DNA of 33,039 nucleotides from a virus, in IMG/VR virus record IMGVR_UViG_3300021403_000037, positions 1-33,039 of that record, one strand, 5' to 3'. The notes under the pieces were generated by a model that was not told the DNA's origin, searched no databases, and saw only the letters and a list, made by a program, of their open reading frames with translations. The position numbers were made by a program, and so were the translations under genes. How positions within the stretch are numbered: position 1 is the first letter of the stretch; every line of letters starts with the position of its first letter. Positions 1 to 6,396 of this stretch are shown here, piece by piece.

Positions 1-220
<220 letters not shown>

Positions 221-224
<4 letters not shown>

Positions 225-553
225 GTAAGCTAGACCAGATCAAAGCATTGGGGGCGGCTAAGGCCGCTTCCCGCAATAGTTCTGACGGCATCGCGGAAGG
301 ACGCGAAGGCCAAGATGGCAAAGTCGCGACGCGAGTGGGATTGCGTCGTCCCGAGCTTGAGGCCGGTTCTGTAGCTCAGCCAGAGCGGGGTCCCACCCAG
401 GGGCTTAGGGCGCGGGTTAAAATCCCGTCAGAGTCAGTTGGTATCAAGGCCAGCTCGTCGGAAGCCAAACCGAAGTTTGACCGCACTGAGTATCATCGAG
501 CATACATGAAGGAATACATGCGCAAGCGCCGGCAGAAGGAGAGCAAGACATGA
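221..553 (+). CDS. Small basic phage protein with embedded tRNA-like sequence
   Basis: A 110-residue protein starting at ATG 221, which overlaps the preceding stop (ATGA) and has GAGG 4 nt upstream. An in-frame GTG at 197 is possible but lies inside the previous gene. The N-terminus (MSKLDQIKALGAAKAAS) and the highly basic C-terminus (EYHRAYMKEYMRKRRQKE) look like a small nucleic-acid-binding phage protein. The middle (GSVAQPERGPTQGLRARVK) is what results from translating a tRNA, and the DNA there (365-436) folds like one. Either the protein absorbed a tRNA remnant in frame or the middle is not under protein-level selection. Function unknown. Confidence 0.55.
365..436 (+). other. Degenerate tRNA-like sequence
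   Basis: The 7-bp acceptor stem pairs fully (365-371 with 429-435, two G-U pairs). It is followed by TA, a GCTC/GAGC D-stem (374-377 with 383-386) and a 5-bp T-stem (412-416 with 424-428) closing a TTAAAAT loop, close to the canonical TTCAAAT. The D-loop has only 5 bases and the anticodon loop (394-400, CACCCAG) lacks U33. No CCA follows base 436. It is therefore more likely a decayed tRNA or tRNA mimic than a working tRNA; a formal anticodon would be CCC. It lies inside the 221-553 reading frame. Confidence 0.45.
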
Positions 554-666
554 GCGTGCGCGATCTAGGTTGGCTTCTGATAGGCATATCGGTTGGATAT
601 GGCGTGCCGCTCTGGTGTTCAATCGGCATTGAATTTAGGAAACGACAGCAGGAACAGCGTAAATGA
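550..666 (+). CDS. Tiny single-span membrane protein (38 aa)
   Basis: ATG 550 overlaps the previous stop (ATGA) and the gene ends at TGA 664-666, itself overlapping the next ATG at 663. The protein begins MSVRDLGWLLIGISVGYG, has one hydrophobic stretch (about residues 7-25) and a basic tail (FRKRQQEQRK), giving an N-out/C-in single-span topology. No family is recognised. The tight overlaps on both sides are the main reason to accept so short a gene. Confidence 0.5.
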   Translation: MSVRDLGWLLIGISVGYGVPLWCSIGIEFRKRQQEQRK

Positions 667-899
667 ACATCAAACACGCCATCGTTTTCTCATGGTTTGT
701 AGTGTTCACCTTTGGGTTTATGGCTGGTGGTTGGTATGTCGGTTTTCTTCAGGATGTACCATTGAACCGGTCTCAAGCTGCGGTTGATGCCGATTGGATC
801 CGAGGATTTTGCTATGCGGCTGCGACTCCTCTGAGCAAGCGGCCAAATCTTGCCAATGCCGGAGTTGATGACTACTGCGATCGGAATGCTCATCCATGA
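663..899 (+). CDS. Small membrane-anchored protein
   Basis: A 78-residue protein with an N-terminal hydrophobic segment (residues 6-28, IVFSWFVVFTFGFMAGGWYV), then a polar domain with two cysteines (GFCYAAATP and DDYCDRNAHP) that could form a disulphide outside the membrane. The start overlaps the previous stop (ATGA) and the stop overlaps the next start at 896. The segment may be a signal anchor; no signal-peptidase site is convincing. Function unknown; spanin or superinfection roles would be guesses. Confidence 0.6.
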   Translation: MNIKHAIVFSWFVVFTFGFMAGGWYVGFLQDVPLNRSQAAVDADWIRGFCYAAATPLSKRPNLANAGVDDYCDRNAHP

Positions 900-1027
900 T
901 CAATTTCTTTGCACTGATAGGCGGGATCACGCTCGCGACCGCGGCCTTCCGCGCTGTGCGTTGGTTTCGGAAAACACGCAACTGGAAGCCGACGCCATGG
1001 CTGATGCAGAGGTCGTCCCTCCGATGA
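896..1027 (+). CDS. Tiny membrane protein (43 aa)
   Basis: ATG 896 overlaps the previous stop as ATGA and the frame ends at TGA 1025-1027. The protein starts MINFFALIGGITLATAAFRA, one short membrane segment, followed by a strongly basic tail (RWFRKTRNWKPTPW). It is the third tiny membrane protein in a row. No family recognised. Confidence 0.45.
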   Translation: MINFFALIGGITLATAAFRAVRWFRKTRNWKPTPWLMQRSSLR

Positions 1028-1197
1028 GACACCACGCATGCGACCACGAACCAGCCTCTGCAAGACAGCGCCTCGCTGATCTGAGCGTCGCCCTAGATGC
1101 TGCAGTTCTGGCGATTGACGAATACTACAACGGAGACCGAGCTTGGGCAGAGGAATGGCTCCTCAAGGCGGCGGAAGCAAATGGAGAACGGAAATGA
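1024..1197 (+). CDS. Small acidic helical protein, hypothetical
   Basis: A 57-residue protein from ATG 1024, which overlaps the previous stop (ATGA). An alternative start is ATG 997 with GGAAG 8 nt upstream, adding nine residues. The body (RQRLADLSVALDAAVLAIDE) is an amphipathic helix followed by YYNGDRAWAEEWLLKAAEA, all helical in character. Function unknown. It belongs to the overlapping chain of small genes. Confidence 0.55.
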   Translation: MRHHACDHEPASARQRLADLSVALDAAVLAIDEYYNGDRAWAEEWLLKAAEANGERK

Positions 1198-1475
1198 TGT
1201 TCAGGGTGGGGCAGAAAATGGTTTGTGTGGAGATTGACCACTATGGTTACCTCAACAAGGGGCAAGTCTATATTATCTCCGCTAGATGCCCAGCCTGTCC
1301 CCCGGAGGATTTACCAGCATTCCCTTTCCTCAGCATAGATTTACTGGGCAATCCTCATCCTTGCGGATGGAGATGCAATGCTTGGCCCGCGCGACTTTTC
1401 CGCCCTGTCGTTGAGCGCAAGACCGATATTTCCGTCTTCACGAATATGCTGACAAATACGAAGGTTCGGGCATGA
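1194..1475 (+). CDS. Conserved small phage protein (MxFRVGQKMVCV type)
   Basis: A 93-residue protein starting at ATG 1194 with GGAGA 6 nt upstream; its start overlaps the previous stop. The layout (N-terminal FRVGQKMVCVE, then GQVYIISA, then PHPCGW, then LFRPVVERKTDISVFTNML) is one I know from many proteobacterial phages, where such proteins have a small SH3-like beta fold of unknown role. That family memory is not checked here. The four cysteines of the middle part (ARCPACPPED and HPCGWRCNA) might bind metal. Confidence 0.7.
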   Translation: MMFRVGQKMVCVEIDHYGYLNKGQVYIISARCPACPPEDLPAFPFLSIDLLGNPHPCGWRCNAWPARLFRPVVERKTDISVFTNMLTNTKVRA

Positions 1476-1555
1476 CCCTCCTGCGATACCAAGCCCTTAC
1501 CGTGGTGATCCATGCTGCATTCTGGGCTGTGGTTGCATGGGAGTTGTTCGCATGA
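1472..1555 (+). CDS. Tiny membrane peptide (27 aa)
   Basis: ATG 1472 overlaps the previous stop (ATGA) and the stop at 1553-1555 overlaps the next ATG at 1552. The peptide is almost entirely one membrane span (VVIHAAFWAVVAWELFA). It is very short, but it exactly fills the gap between two overlapping neighbours and continues the pattern of the region. Confidence 0.4.
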   Translation: MTLLRYQALTVVIHAAFWAVVAWELFA

Positions 1556-1803
1556 AGGAGATGGTTGAGCGGGTGGCGAGCGCACTGTCACTTGCGCAGC
1601 AGGTTCGGTTATATGGTCGAATTTTGACCCATTGGCGCAGCCCAGAGATGTCAAAAACCCATATCGAGGAGCGCCTGAGCGATGCCCAGACCGCTATTGA
1701 AGCCTTGAGGGTGCCAACGGTGGAAATGCTTGCTACCGCTTTTTCGATTGAGGATGATTTAACGCGGTGGCAGGCCATGATTGACGAGGCTCTAAAGCCA
1801 TGA
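1552..1803 (+). CDS. Hypothetical helical protein
   Basis: An 83-residue protein from ATG 1552 (overlapping the previous stop). The sequence is predicted mostly alpha-helical: MKEMVERVASALSLAQQVRL at the start, EERLSDAQTAIEALRVPT in the middle and a helical end (DLTRWQAMIDEALKP). No cysteine or catalytic motif stands out. No family recognised with certainty. Its stop overlaps the HTH gene at 1800. Confidence 0.6.
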   Translation: MKEMVERVASALSLAQQVRLYGRILTHWRSPEMSKTHIEERLSDAQTAIEALRVPTVEMLATAFSIEDDLTRWQAMIDEALKP

Positions 1804-1976
1804 GCCCTCCCAAGCCAAACAACGTGCCAAAGTGCGATCGCGCCCTAGCGCTGCACGAGAAGGGCATGCCCAACTGGGCCATTGCCGAGCGGCTGAGCAT
1901 CAGCCCCAGCCACGTCAATGCAGCAATCAGGCAGGCGCTGGCGCGGCGCAAGAAGGCAAGAACTGATGAGCGATGA
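1800..1976 (+). CDS. Small helix-turn-helix protein
   Basis: A 58-residue protein starting at ATG 1800 (ATGA overlap). Residues about 15-45 (ALALHEKGMPNWAIAERLSI, then SPSHVNAAIRQAL) form a classic tri-helical HTH with the recognition helix at SPSHVNAAI, followed by a basic tail (ARRKKARTDER). Such HTH proteins bind DNA; directly before the large terminase it could be a regulator or a reduced terminase small subunit, but a small subunit is usually longer and has an oligomerisation domain not seen here. Confidence 0.6.
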   Translation: MSPPKPNNVPKCDRALALHEKGMPNWAIAERLSISPSHVNAAIRQALARRKKARTDER

Positions 1977-2196
1977 ATGGCGCGACGAACAAAACATTAG
2001 AGTTGCCATGGAATTGATGGATCTTGCCCAACGGCAAGAGAGCAAGGGAAATCTCGATGAGGCCTTGCGTTTGGCTGAGAAGTCCATGGAAACAATCAGA
2101 GATATTGATTATCCACGAGGTCAAGCTACCGGCAGCCGTGTCATTGAGCACATCAAAAGTCTCATTGTCGCCAAAGCCATCCGTACAGAGCCGTGA
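1966..2196 (+). CDS. Hypothetical helical (TPR-like) protein
   Basis: A 76-residue protein from ATG 1966, with GAAGG 9 nt upstream, overlapping the HTH gene by 11 nt. The region ELMDLAQRQESKGNLDEALR followed by LAEKSMETI has the spacing of a single tetratricopeptide-type helix pair, though one repeat cannot be diagnostic. Its stop overlaps the GTG start of the terminase (GTGA at 2193), so it is likely translated together with it. A terminase small subunit role is conceivable from position only. Confidence 0.55.
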   Translation: MSDEWRDEQNIRVAMELMDLAQRQESKGNLDEALRLAEKSMETIRDIDYPRGQATGSRVIEHIKSLIVAKAIRTEP

Positions 2197-4781
2197 ACCG
2201 CCCCATCCCTCGTGCCGATCTTGAGCGCTTCAACGCAGCCTTAGCCGAGAAGCGCCGCAGGATAGCCAAGGTCGAGCACCAGACCAGAGGTTACCGGGAT
2301 GAGGATGGGGTATGGCAGGGCGGCCTGCTGAGCTTCGTGCGGTACTTCTGGCATGTGCTGGAGCCTGGCACGCCATTCGTGGATGGGTGGGTCCTGGAGG
2401 CAATCTGTGAGCACCTTGAGGCGGTGACTTACGGCGAGATAACCAATCTCCTGATCAATGTGTTCCCTGGAGCGATGAAGTCGCTGTTGACCAATGTGTT
2501 TTGGCCAGCATGGGAATGGGGGGCGATGGACCTCGCCCATCTTCGATATGTGACGTTCTCGTATAGCTCAAGCAATACCGAGCGCGACAATCAGAGATTC
2601 GGTGATCTGGTGTCGTCGCCCGATTATCAGGCCATGTATCCTCATGTCGCGATCCGCCAGAACGGCATGACGATGGTTTCCAACCGAAAGCATGGCTGGA
2701 AGCTCGCGAGCTCGGTTACAGGCTCGGTCACTGGCAAACGCGGCAATCGAGCGATCTGTGATGATTTAAATAACGTGAAAGAGAGCGAATCCAAGGCGGT
2801 CATGGATGAGACAAACCGATGGTTTCGGGAATCGCTGTCGTCTCGGCTCAACAACATGGAAACCGATGCCAAAATCGTCATATCGCAACGGGTGGGTGAG
2901 GCGGATGTGTCGGGCGAGATCCTGCGATTGAACCTGCCATATACCCATCTCTGCATACCAATGGAGTTTGTTTGGCAGGCTGACGAGAACGGCGACCCAT
3001 ATACGACATCGATCGGCTGGGTTGATCCGCGGTGGCGACCGAATCAGGAGGATTGCGAAGGGGAATTGGCTTGGTCTGAGCGGTTTTCCGAGAGATCGGT
3101 TCAGAGCCTGAAAATTGAACTTGGCCCATTCGCAACAGCTTCGCAGCTCCAGCAAACCCCCGAGGCCCGCGGCGGCGGCCTGATCAAGCGTGAATGGTGG
3201 ATGCCGGCTGAGGTCTACATGACCAATGATGGGCAGAAGTTCCCGCCGTTTGAGTACATCGTGGCGAGCTTGGACGGTGCCTACACCGAGGAAGAAAAGA
3301 ATGATCCGAGCGCATTGGTTATCCTTGGCGTGTTCCAGAATGAACACGGCTATAACCGTGCCATGCTTGTGCACGCTTGGGAGAAGCGGCTGGAGTTCTC
3401 CGGGCCTCGGATGGACGTTGATCCCAACGAACATGAATCGATGTACCGGCGCCGCTGTATGCCCCACTGGGGACTGATTGAATGGGTCGCGGATACGTGC
3501 AAGCGGTTCAAGGCGGATAAGCTACTGATCGAGAGTAAGGCGTCAGGGATCTCTGCAGCTCAATCATTGCGCAATTCGCATGGTCGAGAGGGATGGACTA
3601 TTCAGCTCGTGGAACCAAAGGGCGATAAGTACGCCCGTGTCTTGGCAGTTCAGGCTTCGTTCTCACAGGAGATGATCTATGCGCCTGATCGGGAGTGGGC
3701 GACCCGTGTAATTGATAATATGGCTATTTTCCCGTATGGGGCGCATGACGATTTGTGTTTTGCTGCTGGCACTATGATTGCTACATTGCGCGGTAATGTC
3801 CCGATTGAAAACATTCGATTAGAAGACAAAGTTTTAACTCCAATTGGATGGCATAAAGTAACCGCTACGGGCATGACTGGAATGCGTAGCATCATTGAAA
3901 GACATGGGTTATTGGCTACGCCGAATCACCCAATTTTTACATTTGACTTTGGTTTTGTCGCAATTGATAGTACCACTCAGGCTACGAAGCTTTCGAAGGT
4001 AAATCTATGCGATATGATGAACACAGCGCGCCGGATGAGATCGAATTTAACGGGGTCGTTTATCGAAGGATGGGCGGAAAGAGAAGATATTATCTCTCGC
4101 AATCATCCAGAAATGTTGGACGCAAAAAAGCAAAAGGGCTTCATGTCGCGATCTGGGAACATCACCACTCCTGTTTGGTTCCAAAAGGCCACGATGTTCA
4201 TCATATCGATTACAATACTTTCAATTTCGAGCCTTCTAATCTTGAGTGTTTACCGATGGGCGTGCATCGAAGGATGCCTAAAAAGAATGGTCTTGAGCGC
4301 TTACGCAAACACATCGAAGATATTAGGCCGATGGCAGCGGCGTGGCACAGATCCGAGGAAGGCAGAGAATGGCACCGGAAGCATGCTTTCGAAAGTCTGC
4401 ATCAGTCTGGAAAGGTTTTTGATAACCACCCCGTTGTTGGTAGGGGGAACTGCATTATCTGTGGAGCGGAGTACGATATTAGAAACCGCCGCCGAATATT
4501 TTGTTCGCCGATTTGTCAAAATGTCGACTCCAATAGGAAAAAGAAGGACCGAAGACATGCAGCCCGTATACAATCTCACAGTTGAAGGTGCGCATTGTTA
4601 TTACGCCAATGGAATTTTGGTTCATAATTGTGATGCAATGACGCAGGCAATCAAGCATCTCCGTGACACCGGCCTGATTCGCAGCGATGAGGAGCGCCGG
4701 GCACAGGAGTTGGATGCAGTGAGGCATCGTGGGGCACCTAAAAAGCCCATGTATCCGGGTTTCAGCAGGAGGTCAGCATGA
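2193..4781 (+). CDS. terL: Large terminase subunit with in-frame intein
   Basis: The ATPase and nuclease that packages DNA into the prohead. Starting at GTG 2193 (GTGA overlap) the precursor is 862 residues; removing the 291-residue intein leaves 571, a normal length. ATPase motifs: Walker A-like FPGAMKSLL (about residues 91-99), Walker B AICDDLNNV (about 187-195) and coupling motif VISQRVGEA (about 230). Nuclease motifs: VASLDGAY (about 356), LLIESKASG (about 445) and HDDL (518-521). The intein separates HDDL from CDAMTQAI; joined, they give the usual acidic HDDxxDA motif of the RuvC-like nuclease. Packaging should therefore depend on protein splicing. The middle of the intein is overprinted by an HNH gene in another frame. 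Confidence 0.95.
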   Translation: MNRPIPRADLERFNAALAEKRRRIAKVEHQTRGYRDEDGVWQGGLLSFVRYFWHVLEPGTPFVDGWVLEAICEHLEAVTYGEITNLLINVFPGAMKSLLTNVFWPAWEWGAMDLAHLRYVTFSYSSSNTERDNQRFGDLVSSPDYQAMYPHVAIRQNGMTMVSNRKHGWKLASSVTGSVTGKRGNRAICDDLNNVKESESKAVMDETNRWFRESLSSRLNNMETDAKIVISQRVGEADVSGEILRLNLPYTHLCIPMEFVWQADENGDPYTTSIGWVDPRWRPNQEDCEGELAWSERFSERSVQSLKIELGPFATASQLQQTPEARGGGLIKREWWMPAEVYMTNDGQKFPPFEYIVASLDGAYTEEEKNDPSALVILGVFQNEHGYNRAMLVHAWEKRLEFSGPRMDVDPNEHESMYRRRCMPHWGLIEWVADTCKRFKADKLLIESKASGISAAQSLRNSHGREGWTIQLVEPKGDKYARVLAVQASFSQEMIYAPDREWATRVIDNMAIFPYGAHDDLCFAAGTMIATLRGNVPIENIRLEDKVLTPIGWHKVTATGMTGMRSIIERHGLLATPNHPIFTFDFGFVAIDSTTQATKLSKVNLCDMMNTARRMRSNLTGSFIEGWAEREDIISRNHPEMLDAKKQKGFMSRSGNITTPVWFQKATMFIISITILSISSLLILSVYRWACIEGCLKRMVLSAYANTSKILGRWQRRGTDPRKAENGTGSMLSKVCISLERFLITTPLLVGGTALSVERSTILETAAEYFVRRFVKMSTPIGKRRTEDMQPVYNLTVEGAHCYYANGILVHNCDAMTQAIKHLRDTGLIRSDEERRAQELDAVRHRGAPKKPMYPGFSRRSA
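3995..3999 (+). promoter_or_regulatory. Internal ribosome binding site of the nested HNH gene
   Basis: GAAGG lies 7 nt before ATG 4007, inside the terminase/intein coding sequence. It is a good Shine-Dalgarno match at normal spacing and supports independent translation of the nested endonuclease from the terminase message. Confidence 0.6.
4007..4585 (+). CDS. HNH homing endonuclease nested out of frame in the intein
   Basis: A 192-residue protein read in a different frame from the terminase. It starts at ATG 4007 with GAAGG 7 nt upstream. Motifs run the full length of a free-standing phage HNH family: N-terminal IEFNGVVYRRMGGKRRYYLS, LHVAIWEHHH, the HNH core KGHDVHHIDYNTF then EPSNLECLPMGVH, a WH-repeat segment (AAAWHRSEEGREWHRKH) and a C-terminal four-cysteine knuckle (CIICGAEY and FCSPICQN). 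It should cut intein-less terminase alleles and spread the intein by homing. Its last codons overlap the start of intein block F. A double sequencing frameshift could mimic this layout, but the gene's own ribosome site and complete N-terminus argue against it. Confidence 0.88.
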   Translation: MRYDEHSAPDEIEFNGVVYRRMGGKRRYYLSQSSRNVGRKKAKGLHVAIWEHHHSCLVPKGHDVHHIDYNTFNFEPSNLECLPMGVHRRMPKKNGLERLRKHIEDIRPMAAAWHRSEEGREWHRKHAFESLHQSGKVFDNHPVVGRGNCIICGAEYDIRNRRRIFCSPICQNVDSNRKKKDRRHAARIQSHS

Positions 4782-5008
4782 CCGAGATCAAATCCAGCAC
4801 GATTGCTGCGGTAGACCATGACGGCAAGCAGCTAACCGTGAAATTCCGTAGTAGCGCAACCTATGACTACCCGGACGTACCGAAGGAACTGCATGACCGG
4901 ATGATGGCTGCGCATGATGCTGGAGAGAGCATCGGCAAGTTTTTCCACGAGCATGTGAAGAACGGTGGGTTTTCATTTACGAAACGAGAGGATGAGACCA
5001 ATGAATGA
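4778..5008 (+). CDS. KTSC domain protein
   Basis: A 76-residue protein starting at ATG 4778, overlapping the terminase stop (ATGA), with AGGAGG upstream. It follows the KTSC family pattern: SSTIAAVDHDGKQLTVKFRS, then a YDYPDVP segment, and SIGKFFHEHVKNG at the end. This small beta-rich family is frequent in phages and bacteria; some members are fused to lysyl-tRNA synthetase, hence the name, but the role of stand-alone phage members is not known to me. Confidence 0.8.
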   Translation: MTEIKSSTIAAVDHDGKQLTVKFRSSATYDYPDVPKELHDRMMAAHDAGESIGKFFHEHVKNGGFSFTKREDETNE

Positions 5009-5165
5009 GACTGAGGTGACAAAACTTGAATGCTTGCGTGCTGTTCCTCGGACGAAGTTTGCGAATGGAATGACGGAAGTTCCGGTTACAAACGATGAGC
5101 TTTTGGCCGATGCCCAGAAGCTGTATGCGTGGGTAAGCGGCGAAAAATCAGAGGATCCCAAATGA
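5001..5165 (+). CDS. Hypothetical protein (54 aa)
   Basis: Start at ATG 5001, overlapping the KTSC gene by 8 nt; stop overlaps the next start (ATGA at 5162). The sequence (MNETEVTKLECLRAVPRTKF ...) is acidic and mostly helical at the end (ELLADAQKLYAWVSGEK). No family recognised. Its place in the overlapping chain supports it. Confidence 0.55.
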   Translation: MNETEVTKLECLRAVPRTKFANGMTEVPVTNDELLADAQKLYAWVSGEKSEDPK

Positions 5166-5563
5166 TGGACATCACGAGGAAGCTTGAACTGGTCGCGAAT
5201 CTTAAGCCGGGCCAGATGTGGCCTGCCGAGCTTGGGCCTGAATTGGGATCAACCAACAATTGGGGAACGGCTATATCGGCTATCTGCGCTGAGGCGCTGG
5301 CTGAGATCCATAAGTTGCGAACTCATGAGCGCGAGCGCGGCGTATATTTTATTGAGACGCCGGAGAATTGGCTATCCATTGTACATCCGCCAAAGACTGT
5401 TGAATGGTCACCTATCATGCCAGACAATTGGACAGGCATTGTACACAAGCCAAAAATCGTTGAATGGTCTGTGGTGAATGATCCTGAGCGCGAGCAAGCA
5501 GAGAAGACCCTCATTGAAGCGTGGGGCAGCCCCTTTGCGATGAACACGGAGAACTGGAAATGA
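5162..5563 (+). CDS. Hypothetical protein with internal duplication
   Basis: A 133-residue protein from ATG 5162 (ATGA overlap). The N-terminal part (MMDITRKLELVANLKPGQMW, then TAISAICAEALAEIHKLR) looks helical. The second half contains two adjacent 20-residue units with the shared pattern NWxxIVHxPKxVEWS, 5363-5422 and 5423-5482. The duplication looks recent, since 12 of the 15 core positions are identical. Function unknown. Confidence 0.6.
   Translation: MMDITRKLELVANLKPGQMWPAELGPELGSTNNWGTAISAICAEALAEIHKLRTHERERGVYFIETPENWLSIVHPPKTVEWSPIMPDNWTGIVHKPKIVEWSVVNDPEREQAEKTLIEAWGSPFAMNTENWK
5363..5482 (+). repeat. Tandem 60-nt coding duplication
   Basis: Two head-to-tail 60-base units, 5363-5422 and 5423-5482, encode ENWLSIVHPPKTVEWS and DNWTGIVHKPKIVEWS with differing last four residues. 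The unit boundary keeps the reading frame. Confidence 0.75.
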
Positions 5564-5781
5564 CGGATATTGTTGAAAAACTCAGGGCATGGCATGGCAC
5601 TGACGATGAGGAAGATTTTGAGGTAATCAAAGAGGCGATCGATGAGATTGAACGTCTCCGCAATACGATCTCCCAACTCCGCGCGGTAGCCGGCGCCGTC
5701 TCGGTTGAGGGGCACAGCTACGCGGATATCCGAGCAAATTCCAAGCGAGCGGGAACTGCTGGGCCTGGAGAGCCGTCTTGA
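5560..5781 (+). CDS. Hypothetical helical protein
   Basis: A 73-residue protein from ATG 5560 (ATGA overlap), with GGAGAA upstream. Residues 1-45 (MTDIVEKLRAWHGTDDEEDF, then IKEAIDEIERLRNTISQLR) suggest a coiled-coil helix, typical of small phage proteins with an IERLR-type coiled coil. The C-terminus is loose. Function unknown. Confidence 0.55.
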   Translation: MTDIVEKLRAWHGTDDEEDFEVIKEAIDEIERLRNTISQLRAVAGAVSVEGHSYADIRANSKRAGTAGPGEPS

Positions 5782-6035
5782 AAAATCCCAGAATTATCTC
5801 AGGCCAAGGCCCTCTGATTGTCCCCAAGACCATGCCAGCGGGTGGGGACGACTGTGTAAAGTTGCTGGAGGGAATGTTGGAGAGCGCCAAGAACGGAGAT
5901 ATGTCTTGGCTGGTGGTCATTGCTGGCGGCCCCAGCGACTACGGCATGGCGATGGCAGGCAGCAATGCTGCGCAGATGAATCTGGGCATTGATGTTGCCA
6001 AGCAGGAAATTATGGGAAGGGTGAAGGCGAGATGA
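5778..6035 (+). CDS. Hypothetical protein, TTG start
   Basis: An 85-residue protein beginning at TTG 5778, which overlaps the previous stop and has GGAG 7 nt upstream; no ATG fits before residue 19. Central features are LLEGMLESAKNGDMSWLVVI followed by a glycine-rich turn AGGPSDYGMAMAG. This pattern of a hydrophobic beta strand followed by a small-residue loop is common in small phage proteins of unknown function. The stop overlaps the next ATG. Confidence 0.6.
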   Translation: MKNPRIISGQGPLIVPKTMPAGGDDCVKLLEGMLESAKNGDMSWLVVIAGGPSDYGMAMAGSNAAQMNLGIDVAKQEIMGRVKAR

Positions 6036-6232
6036 GCTTACCCGAGTGGCAGGATATCCCGGAAAAATACAAGGAAATGCTTCTGCGGCTCGCTGGTTCA
6101 TTTGGAGCGTCTGGCCCTAAAGTTGATGAACATACCTTCCCTACGGAGCATGAAACAAAATCCATCGCCATTGAAATGTATCACTTTTCGAAGATGGTAA
6201 TAGAAGATTGTATAAAAGAGAAAATTCAATGA
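6032..6232 (+). CDS. Hypothetical protein (66 aa)
   Basis: Start at ATG 6032, overlapping the previous stop (ATGA). The sequence (MSLPEWQDIPEKYKEMLLRL ... IEMYHFSKMVIEDCIKEKIQ) is a charged helical protein. No family recognised. The stop overlaps an ATG at 6229. Confidence 0.55.
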   Translation: MSLPEWQDIPEKYKEMLLRLAGSFGASGPKVDEHTFPTEHETKSIAIEMYHFSKMVIEDCIKEKIQ

Positions 6233-6396
6233 CACTAGCTCCGCTATGGTATCGTCGTCTTCATGGGCTCAATGTCTGGTTTCTTTATCATGGTCGCTGG
6301 TGGTATCCTGGATCAATTGGGGATTTTGGAAGTGGGCCTGATGGTTGTTTTACCCATCTATTCGCCTTTCGTCGCGTGAAGCGTAGGCGTGCGTAA
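6229..6396 (+). CDS. Doubtful short ORF overlapping a membrane-protein frame
   Basis: ATG 6229 overlaps the previous stop as ATGA, which favours it. The 55-residue product (MTLAPLWYRRLHGLNVWFLY ... HLFAFRRVKRRRA) is rich in Trp, Tyr, Arg and Gly and looks like an out-of-frame reading. The frame one base later (6263-6379) gives a more natural membrane peptide, so at most one of them may be a gene. Confidence 0.25.
   Translation: MTLAPLWYRRLHGLNVWFLYHGRWWYPGSIGDFGSGPDGCFTHLFAFRRVKRRRA
6263..6379 (+). CDS. Tiny membrane protein (38 aa), alternative frame
   Basis: From ATG 6263 the frame reads MGSMSGFFIMVAGGILDQLG followed by ILEVGLMVVLPIYSPFVA and a TGA at 6377-6379: two hydrophobic stretches around a short polar turn, like other tiny phage membrane proteins. 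The frame is open back to a TAG about 25 nt upstream, so the true start may be a rare codon. No good ribosome site is seen. Confidence 0.4.
   Translation: MGSMSGFFIMVAGGILDQLGILEVGLMVVLPIYSPFVA

Larger units (their letters stand above)
3756..4628 (+). other. Intein in terminase (precursor residues 522-812)
   Basis: The intein starts at Cys (TGT 3756) with block A CFAAGTMIATL, has block B GLLATPNHPIFT (TxxH-type TPNH) near intein residue 57, and ends with block F/G (VYNLTVEGAHCYYANG, then ILVHN) followed by Cys+1 at 4629. All residues needed for standard class 1 splicing are present: Cys1, block B His, terminal His-Asn and Cys+1. Splicing domains account for about 80 N-terminal and 20 C-terminal residues. 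The roughly 190 residues between them in this frame resemble no protein domain and are the out-of-frame reading of the HNH gene. The element is visibly richer in A+T than the flanking exteins, as expected for a mobile insert. Confidence 0.92.

Noticed and set aside
2766-3467. Long minus-strand open frame (233 codons) opposite the terminase
   Set aside because: Shadow of terminase codons, without a ribosome site or any recognisable motif.
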